Assembly (NCBI RefSeq): GCF_016801865.2
Contig: NC_068939.1
Coordinates: 130,476,917-130,540,916 of the forward strand
Reading direction: 5' to 3'
Length of the DNA stretch: 64,000 nt
From: Culex pipiens pallens
Lineage: Eukaryota > Arthropoda > Insecta > Diptera > Culicidae
The position numbers and the translations under genes were made by a program. Below the pieces are notes generated by a model, which had not been told where the DNA came from, made no database searches, and saw only the letters and a program-made list of their open reading frames with translations. Positions 57,607-64,000 of the stretch are shown here, one piece after another. The stretch's first letter is position 1, and every line of letters starts with the position of its first letter.

Positions 57607-57729
57607 CAAACTTAAAACTTAAAACTTAAAACTTAAAACTTAAAACTTAAAACTTAAAACTTAAAACTTAAAACTTAAAACTTAAAACTTAAAACTTAAA
57701 ACTTAAAACATAAAACTTAAAACTTAAAA
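57607..57729. repeat. Heptamer array (AAAACTT)n, about 17 units
   Basis: Directly follows the AAGAAAC array, with one ATAAAAC variant near its end. Confidence 0.95.
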
Positions 57730-58980
57730 CAAATGACTCATTATTTTGTTTCCTAAAATTCCTCAAATTTAAAATAACTCCATTTATGACCACCAGTATT
57801 TCCCCAGAAGTGTAAGTTGATCCAACATTCCGTCACGATCGAAGTCAACGTGATAGTGCAAGGCAAATACTTATCCCTTGCTTTTTTGAATTGATATCCT
57901 TTTGTGACGGAAAAGTGGGTGGATTATGTTTCCTGCATCTCACCACTTCCCCCACCGGATTGACTTTGTCGCCCTTACGATGGATTTCCAAACATTTTTT
58001 TGCTCCCAAATTATACATATTTATGAGACGAATAGAGCGGATAGATTTCAATATTTTATCGTCGCACTGCGCTGATGTAGATCGGAGGACGACCGGGACG
58101 AAGACGATGGTGATGATGCTGCTGTTTGGCAAATAAGTGCATTGCAGCCATGCGAAAATGATAAATGGTGTACAAAAGTCACTGCCTGGTGCTGTGCTCG
58201 GAGGGAGGATCCCGGTCCAGGGACTTGAAATTCGAGTGCTTACTTCGGCGAACCATTTGTCAGAAGGTTTCGGAGAAATAAATACAAATGATGGAAGAGA
58301 TGTAAATTGTTGTTTTATTGTGTTGACCCATCGGAACGTAATTTGTGCTCGGGGCGAGGCTCGGAGAAATGTTTTTCTTGTTTTTCGGTACATTCCAGCT
58401 TTGGGGGATGACTTTTTCGTTTGTTCATTTAAGTAAAATATTTATTTTTGCATGTTGAGAAGTTTGGTACCATGGAAGAAAGGGCTTTTTCCAGAAATTT
58501 TTCATTAGTTACATTTTACCTGAAGTAGCAAAAGTATTCCATAACAATCCTGTAAATACCCCCAATTTAATTAATAGCTGAGTTGAGAGCTTTCTATTAC
58601 TCAAGGATTCTCATTTTCAAGTGCAATTTCATCTCAATTATTCTAATAAAAAAACATTCCATTGCCTCCCATAAACTTTTATATCCCATCTCCCTCTATT
58701 GCTAACCTCCTCCATTTCAATTTGGGCTGCATTCTTTTCCGATTTTGGAGATGCAACTGAACCGCAACATCCAATCTGGAAGGCGAACATTCCCTGTGAA
58801 TACAATGATTACAACATCCCCCTTCACCGTACCCTTGCATCAGCATCCCTAACCCCTTTGTAAGTAAAAGATCAGGACAAAAACCATTGCTAACCTCCCC
58901 CTCGTTTCGCCTCGCCTCCCTGGTAAGCACCAACTATTTCAATTCAGACGAAAGCAATCAAAATCAACTTACGTGCATGT
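57730..58980. other. Single-copy-looking non-coding DNA
   Basis: Frames of 81-182 codons on both strands (57845-58436) overlap and carry no motif. No splice-bounded exon found. It flanks the Jockey insertion. Confidence 0.35.
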
Positions 58981-58994
58981 ACTGTATAAACTAT
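58981..58994. repeat. Target-site duplication of Jockey element, 3' side
   Basis: ACTGTATAAACTAT, exact match to 63300-63313. Confidence 0.92.
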
Positions 58995-59015
58995 ATATTT
59001 ATATATTAAATATAC

Positions 59016-59021
59016 TTTATT
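59016..59021 (-). terminator. Polyadenylation signal of Jockey element
   Basis: AATAAA on the minus strand, 22 nt before the element's 3' end and about 215 nt after the ORF2 stop. Confidence 0.7.
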
Positions 59022-59234
59022 GAATCTTTCTTATAATATTTACATTTGGTTTACATAATAAGTGGTCAGCTGTGGCTCTTCAGCTTTAGTTTGCTTTTCG
59101 TGATTTAAACACTGTTCATTTTCTTAACTTTAAAAGTATATGATTTATCATTTTTGTAACACTAGGTACAATGAGGAAAAAAAAAATTTAAGAAAACATA
59201 ACCTAACCTAAAACTAACTTAATCTTACCATAAA

Positions 59235-61889
59235 CTAAACCAATCCTTGAATCAAGGGGTATTCAGATATAGCACATTTTTCCCTGAATTTTAAACATTT
59301 TTCTTGAATCTTCTGATCCAACATTTTTACTTCTGCTAATTCATGAACCTCACTTGATCTTGTCCAGCCAGGAACATTCAAAATCATTTTGAGTACCTTG
59401 TTTTGGACACGCTGGAGCTTCAATTTATGAGTTCTAGCGCAACACTCCCAAACAGGTACTGCATACTCAATAACGGGGTAAATTATTTGTTTGTAAACTG
59501 CTAGCTTATTTTTCAAAGATAGCTTTGATTTTCTGTTAATTAAAGGATACAAACACCTGATGAGAATGCTGCACTTGTTCAATATTTTATCTACATGCTG
59601 CCGAAACAATAGTTTCGAGTCAAGTATGATACCTAAATAGACAACTTCCTTTGACCAGGGTATCGAAACATCATTCATTTTAATCAAAACATCATCCTTT
59701 GGGACAAATCTGGCCGATTTGGAAAGTGGAAAAATGATGGTTTGAGTTTTGGCTGCGTTTATGCGAATTTTCCAGTCGCCAAAGTATTCGGAAAGAACGT
59801 CAAGACCCTTCTGAAGACGGCCAACTAAATATCTGGTTATTTTACCCTTATAAATAACGGCAGTGTCATCAGCAAAAAGTGACAACACACCATTACCAGG
59901 AAGAGTAGGCAAATCAGATGTAAAAATATTGTACAGAAGTGGGCCAAGAATACTTCCTTGGGGAACCCCAGCATCAATGTTGAATAATCCAGAAGCAATC
60001 CCATTCAGAAAAACCCTGAACGATCTCTCCGAAAGATAGTGCTGGATAATTTTGATAAGATACATTGGAAAACCGTATAAATACAGTTTATGTATCAAAC
60101 CATCATGCCAAACATTGTCAAAAGCCTTCTCAACATCCAACAAAGCCATAGCAGTTGATTTAGACTCAAGCTTGTTCTGCTTGATGATTTTAGTTACTCT
60201 CGTAAGCTGATGAGCAGTATTATGTCCCTTTCGGAAGCCAAACTGCTCGTTCAAAATTATATTATTATCGTTGGTAAAATCCAAAAGCCTTGAATAGATG
60301 ACCTTCTCAAAGAGTTTGGACAGACTACTTAAAAGACTAATGGGACGATAACTTGTTGGCGATGTTGGATCTTTTTGAGGCTTCAAAATTGGTATGACTT
60401 TGCCCAGTTTCCAATTGGTGGGGAAGTAACCAAGTTGCAAACATTTATTGAAAATATTGGCTAGATGTTGAAAGAACTGATCACTCTGTTTTTTCAACAC
60501 CAGATTGAAAATGTTATCAAAGCCAGGAGCTTTCATATTTTTCATTTGTTTTACTGCAACTTTGACTTCCTCACCAGAAACTTGGGAATCTGCAGGAAAT
60601 TCAAAGGTAGAGTCATTGATTGTTGAAATACTATTGGCAACTGATGTTTCTTTACGGCTGGTCATGGAAGCGCCAAGATTATGTGAACTAACAAAATGAA
60701 GCCCAAGTGCATTTGCCTTTTCCTCGGATGTAATCAAAGGAGAATCCTCAACAATAAGAGGAGGAATAGGCTTTGGTTTATTTTTAAGAACTTTTGAAAG
60801 TTTCCAAAATGGTTTTGAATAATTCCCAAGCTGGCTTACATGTTTTGAAAATTCTTGATTTCTGATATTGTCAAGTCGGTCTTGTATGATTTTGTTCAAA
60901 TTGTTAACTGAAATCTTTTTGTCATAGTCCCCAGTCCGTTGATATTGTCTCCTATAAACATTCCTAAGTCTAATCAAGTGTTTAGTATCTACGTCAATAT
61001 CAGTTACCTTAAAATTAACAGGAACCTCCCGAACGTTGGCAGCCTCTGCTTGGTTGATAGCCTGCTGGATCACCTCCAGCGAACGATCAATATCAGCAGA
61101 AGTTTCCGGCTGTTGATCATAGTCGATGTTGCTGTCGACCACTTGCTGAAACTGCTGCCAGTCAACGTTGTGGTAATCTTTCCGGGTTGGTTGCCGCTGC
61201 GGAGTAACGGAAGCTCCAACCTCCACAACCACCGGATAGTGATCAGAACTCAACTCTTCAAACACCTCAGGATGAGCCACGTTCTCAGCCATATTGGTAA
61301 TGAAGAAGTCGATGATTGAGTGATTCCCAGACCGAGCCAGCCTCGTTGGACGATCCGGACTCACAACGTTGTAGTATCCGTTTTGCAGATCGTTGTGCAG
61401 AATCACTCCGTTCCGATTCCTCCTGCTGTTGCCCCAAACTTCATGCTTCGCGTTGAGGTCACCAGCGATGATGTACTTTACGCTCCGCCGTGTCAGCTTC
61501 TGGATATCGCCCTTCAGTTTTGCTGCTGAACCATCTCTGGAATTCACCTGACGTGGGCAGTATGCAGCAATGAAGAGTACTGGGCCAACCGAAGTGGGAA
61601 TTTCCACTCCAACGGCCTCGATGATGTCCAGCTTAAAGTGTGGCAGCCGGCGTGGCTTGAGATCACGATGAACAGCGACAAGCACACCTCCTCCTCCAGA
61701 GGTGGTCCTATCGAGCTGCGTCGCGATTTTGTAGTTTTGTAGATAAACTTTTTCACCGGGCTTCAGATGAGTTTCCGTGATGGCAGCTACGTCGATCTCC
61801 TTCTCGCGAAGAAAATCCACCAGCTCTAAGTTCTTCCTCCTAATGGAGCAAGCGTTCCAATTCAGCAGCTTGAGGGACCTACGATCCAT
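59235..61889 (-). CDS. Jockey ORF2: endonuclease and reverse transcriptase, 884 aa
   Basis: Nicks target DNA and copies the element's RNA from the nick (target-primed reverse transcription). Endonuclease, residues about 6-225: LLNWNACS (Asn12), AITETHL (Glu39), AGDLNAKHEVWGN (143-149), SIIDFFITN (191-199), SSDHYPVVVE (Asp216-His217). Reverse transcriptase, about 480-730: SYRPISLLSSLSKLFEK, EQFGFRKGHNTAH, ALLDVEKAFDNVW (Asp585), DAGVPQGSILGP, LSLFADDTAV (FADD 672-675). The C-terminal part has IIYPVIEYAVPVW. Length is normal for the clade and no frameshift or stop is seen. The start ATG sits inside the end of ORF1 (ATGGATCGTAG), suggesting reinitiation or coupled translation. Nearest homologues cannot be named from sequence alone. 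Confidence 0.95.
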   Translation of the reverse strand: MDRRSLKLLNWNACSIRRKNLELVDFLREKEIDVAAITETHLKPGEKVYLQNYKIATQLDRTTSGGGGVLVAVHRDLKPRRLPHFKLDIIEAVGVEIPTSVGPVLFIAAYCPRQVNSRDGSAAKLKGDIQKLTRRSVKYIIAGDLNAKHEVWGNSRRNRNGVILHNDLQNGYYNVVSPDRPTRLARSGNHSIIDFFITNMAENVAHPEVFEELSSDHYPVVVEVGASVTPQRQPTRKDYHNVDWQQFQQVVDSNIDYDQQPETSADIDRSLEVIQQAINQAEAANVREVPVNFKVTDIDVDTKHLIRLRNVYRRQYQRTGDYDKKISVNNLNKIIQDRLDNIRNQEFSKHVSQLGNYSKPFWKLSKVLKNKPKPIPPLIVEDSPLITSEEKANALGLHFVSSHNLGASMTSRKETSVANSISTINDSTFEFPADSQVSGEEVKVAVKQMKNMKAPGFDNIFNLVLKKQSDQFFQHLANIFNKCLQLGYFPTNWKLGKVIPILKPQKDPTSPTSYRPISLLSSLSKLFEKVIYSRLLDFTNDNNIILNEQFGFRKGHNTAHQLTRVTKIIKQNKLESKSTAMALLDVEKAFDNVWHDGLIHKLYLYGFPMYLIKIIQHYLSERSFRVFLNGIASGLFNIDAGVPQGSILGPLLYNIFTSDLPTLPGNGVLSLFADDTAVIYKGKITRYLVGRLQKGLDVLSEYFGDWKIRINAAKTQTIIFPLSKSARFVPKDDVLIKMNDVSIPWSKEVVYLGIILDSKLLFRQHVDKILNKCSILIRCLYPLINRKSKLSLKNKLAVYKQIIYPVIEYAVPVWECCARTHKLKLQRVQNKVLKMILNVPGWTRSSEVHELAEVKMLDQKIQEKCLKFREKCAISEYPLIQGLV

Positions 61890-63255
61890 ACTGGATGACG
61901 AACGAGGTCAGCACTTCAATCTGCTGGGTCTTGGTTTTGCATCCACGCAGTGCAGCGGACATCTGTTTGAAAATATTGAGGAGTTCGGTTGAGGTGTAAA
62001 GATCATTACCATTTTCCTCAACTGCTGGTTCTTGGGTTGGTCTTGGCTCCTGGCTGAAGCCCGGTGGTGGCGTTCTCGGCTCCTGGCTGGAACCCGGCCG
62101 TGGATGATTCATATCAGCTCTCTTCCTGGGATCCAACGGCAACGGTGCCAAGTTCGGGACCTGGCGTCGCGGTTGAAGAGGTGGAAAATTTTGCTCCACC
62201 AGGGCTGGAGGAGTTCTACGACGCTGAGGCTGATTCTTCGTCGATGCTTGCTGCCGAATTTTCACGAACTCAGCTCTCTTGGGGCACTTTCGGTCGGTTG
62301 ACGAGTGCTCACCGTTGCAGTTGAGGCACTTCACCAGCGAATCTTGGATGCACTGGGATGTGATGTGCGCATCGGTACCACATTTGGCGCAACGACGCTT
62401 CAGGTGGCAGTTCTTACCTCCGTGCCCGAAACCCAGGCAGTTGAAGCATTGTGTGACGTCACGATGCACTGGTCGGTATCGCTCCCACGACACGATAATG
62501 TTGAAAACCGCTCGAATTGCCTTCAGCTCAGGAAGCGTCGTCGATCCCTTAGCCAAATGCAGCAGGTAGAGCTGGTCACGGTACTTGATGTCTTTGTTGC
62601 GTCGGCTCATTTTGTGCACGGCCAACACATCCAGTTTCAAAACTTTTAGCTCGGCAGCTAATTCCTCCACTGGCATGTCGTACAGACCTCTGACGACGAT
62701 TTTGAACGGCTTATCCATGACGACATCATGGGTAAAGTACTCCGCCTCGTTTTCGGTCAAGTAATCCTTGACCAGTTGATAGTGCTGCCTGGATTGCACC
62801 AGCACCTTAAATCCGTCCTGACACAGACGAATGTTGCCTTGGACTTTCCCAGACTTGATGAGTTCAACAAGCCCCGCACGAAAGTCGATCGTTGCTGCTG
62901 ATTGCCGCACATAAAAAGGAGGCAGTTTCTCCTTTCGCTGTTTCACTTCATTCTCCTTTGCTTCCGCTACCTGGTCCTCGTCAGGCAGTCCAGCGAACTT
63001 GTTGTTCTTCAAAAGCTGCTCCTCGTGCGATGAAGAGTTCTCCTCCTCCTCATCCATCGGTACAGTACCGTCGCTCTTTTTCGTCTTTTTGCTGTTCGAT
63101 GTCACTTCCAAAAGCACCTTCCTTTTGGAAATTCCCGGTTTTTGGCCATCAGTTGAGGCCTCAACCTTCCTTTTGGAAATTCCCACTTTTTTGCCTGCTT
63201 GAGCCGCAGGTAGGGCAATATTGCCGGCGTTTTGCGCCGGGACGCGACGAGTCAT
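61879..63255 (-). CDS. Jockey ORF1: gag-like RNA-binding protein, 458 aa
   Basis: Expected to coat element RNA and help carry it to DNA in the nucleus. The N-terminal 60 residues are basic and contain a duplicated GISKRKV (25-31 and 41-47), possibly a nuclear-localisation signal. An acidic stretch DEEEENSSSHEE lies at 68-79. A central region of PRE/RRM-like type has PPFYVR and FKIVVRGLYDMPVEEL (112-205). Three zinc knuckles follow: CFNCLGFGHGGKNC (270-283), CAKCGTDAHITSQC (289-302) and CLNCNGEHSSTDRKC (310-324). The tail is Pro/Arg-rich. The start at 63255 is the first ATG after the element's 5' end. The frame is intact. Confidence 0.93.
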   Translation of the reverse strand: MTRRVPAQNAGNIALPAAQAGKKVGISKRKVEASTDGQKPGISKRKVLLEVTSNSKKTKKSDGTVPMDEEEENSSSHEEQLLKNNKFAGLPDEDQVAEAKENEVKQRKEKLPPFYVRQSAATIDFRAGLVELIKSGKVQGNIRLCQDGFKVLVQSRQHYQLVKDYLTENEAEYFTHDVVMDKPFKIVVRGLYDMPVEELAAELKVLKLDVLAVHKMSRRNKDIKYRDQLYLLHLAKGSTTLPELKAIRAVFNIIVSWERYRPVHRDVTQCFNCLGFGHGGKNCHLKRRCAKCGTDAHITSQCIQDSLVKCLNCNGEHSSTDRKCPKRAEFVKIRQQASTKNQPQRRRTPPALVEQNFPPLQPRRQVPNLAPLPLDPRKRADMNHPRPGSSQEPRTPPPGFSQEPRPTQEPAVEENGNDLYTSTELLNIFKQMSAALRGCKTKTQQIEVLTSFVIQYGS

Positions 63256-63265
63256 GTTGATTCAG

Positions 63266-63299
63266 ACAACCTTCACCAACGAATGCTCGGATAACAATG
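63266..63299 (-). promoter_or_regulatory. Internal promoter of Jockey element (Inr plus DPE)
   Basis: The element starts C-A-T-T-G. With the A as +1, GGTTGT falls at +28 to +33 (63271-63266) and fits the downstream promoter element consensus RGWYVT. Jockey-type elements are known to use such internal Pol II promoters. Activity is inferred. Confidence 0.5.
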
Positions 63300-63313
63300 A
63301 CTGTATAAACTAT
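63300..63313. repeat. Target-site duplication of Jockey element, 5' side
   Basis: ACTGTATAAACTAT, exact match to 58981-58994. Confidence 0.92.
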
Positions 63314-63586
63314 TGAGAGCGCATCGCTATAAAAGTTTGAATACGGGAGAAAATTGTATACATCCTGGGGCTTTGCTGGGATTTTTGTTAGAGTTTTTTT
63401 TTCACTCGTCTTTAGATTCAGCTCTTGTTCACCTGATTCGTTTTCCCGAGGACTTTCGAACATCTTCACCGAGGCGCTGTGTTTTTTTGTGTGGTTAAAT
63501 TTTTGATGCAGGCATCCGATCCGATGGGGAAGAATGTGGGTCTATTCTTCGAGGAAATCACAGGACTGTAAAAAGTTACTACAAAT
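63314..63586. other. Spacer with TATA-like motif
   Basis: TATAAAAG at 63328-63335 is a consensus TATA box on the plus strand, but no downstream gene or initiator is evident before the heptamer array. Otherwise unassigned. Confidence 0.3.
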
Positions 63587-64000
63587 GTTTCTTGTTTCTT
63601 GTTTCTTGTTTCTTGTTTCTTGTTTCTTGTTTCTTGTTTCTTGTTTCTTGTTTCTTGTTTCTTGTTTCTTGTTTCTTGTTTCTTGTTTCTTGTTTCTTGT
63701 TTCTTGTTTCTTGTTTCTTGTTTCTTGTTTCTTGTTTCTTGTTTCTTGTTTCTTGTTTCTTGTTTCTTGTTTCTTGTTTCTTGTTTCTTGTTTCTTGTTT
63801 CTTGTTTCTTGTTTCTTGTTTCTTGTTTCTTGTTTCTTGTTTCTTGTTTCTTGTTTCTTGTTTCTTGTTTCTTGTTTCTTGTTTCTTGTTTCTTGTTTCT
63901 TGTTTCTTGTTTCTTGTTTCTTGTTTCTTGTTTCTTGTTTCTTGTTTCTTGTTTCTTGTTTCTTGTTTCTTGTTTCTTGTTTCTTGTTTCTTGTTTCTTG
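63587..64000. repeat. Heptamer satellite (GTTTCTT)n, continues past window
   Basis: At least 59 perfect units. GTTTCTT is the complement of AAGAAAC, so this array is inverted relative to 56811-57605. Confidence 0.97.

Larger units (their letters stand above)
58995..63299 (-). mobile_element. Complete Jockey-clade non-LTR retrotransposon, 4305 bp
   Basis: Minus-strand order: CATTG start at 63299, 44-nt 5' UTR, ORF1, ORF2 overlapping by 11 nt, 3' UTR with AATAAA at 59016-59021, then an A/T-rich end. The exact 14-bp duplication on both sides proves a bona fide insertion and fixes both ends. Both ORFs are open and catalytic motifs are present, so it may be active. Juan-type elements of mosquitoes are the likely family; I did not verify that name. 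Confidence 0.93.

Noticed and set aside
56186..57629. Several 260-480-codon ORFs on both strands
   Set aside because: (AAGAAAC)n and its complement contain no stop codon in any frame, so the open frames are automatic.
61320..62649. Plus-strand ORFs opposite the Jockey ORFs
   Set aside because: Antisense shadows of ORF1 and ORF2 with no motifs of their own.

Overview
The window looks like intergenic or intronic DNA from a culicine mosquito, most probably Culex. The evidence is AT-rich single-copy sequence packed with nested short transposons, tRNA-derived SINEs, Jockey-type and CR1/T1-like non-LTR retrotransposons, and very long 7-9 bp tandem arrays. The organism is inferred from repeat style, not from a marker gene. 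No complete host gene is visible. The best host-gene candidate is one exon-like block at 55849-56027. Weaker coding-like blocks lie at 5587-5877, 29460-29754 and 41130-41797.

Left third (1-19.4 kb): small foldback DNA transposons (2124-3126; 4617-5253; hAT-like 7583-9429 carrying a nested 625-bp element) lead into a nest built on a CR1-like retrotransposon running right to left, about 9.7-18.35 kb. Three insertions split its ORF2: a hAT-like element (9901-11086, 8-bp target duplication), an 84-85 bp TTAA-flanked miniature element (11748-11832), and a 4.83-kb LTR retrotransposon without recognisable gag-pol (12825-17657, identical 187-bp LTRs, 5-bp target duplication). A TA-flanked element (18349-18584) sits at its upstream edge. 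Conceptual removal of each of the three insertions rejoins the flanking frames without a stop.

Middle (19.4-45 kb): a 9-bp satellite (20.1-21.1 kb), an 8-bp satellite (27.15-28.4 kb), and many foldback elements inserted in one another. The most striking is 31545-32972, whose ends read CACAGTGG with a 5-bp target duplication, as in Transib/RAG-type elements. A hAT-type element at 34911-36871 has a perfect 8-bp duplication.

Right third (45-64 kb): a 3.57-kb (ATCTTTT)n array, a second CACAGTGG-ended foldback (48902-49840), a GC-richer single-copy stretch, a composite tRNA-derived element (53393-53946), the exon candidate, a (AAGAAAC)n array, a complete Jockey-clade retrotransposon (58995-63299, both ORFs open, 14-bp target duplication), then the same heptamer array in inverted orientation running off the window.

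The only genes that work together here are those of the Jockey element: the ORF1 nucleic-acid-binding protein and the ORF2 endonuclease-reverse transcriptase, which would act together in target-primed reverse transcription. Nearly everything else is non-autonomous and would depend on transposases or reverse transcriptases supplied elsewhere.
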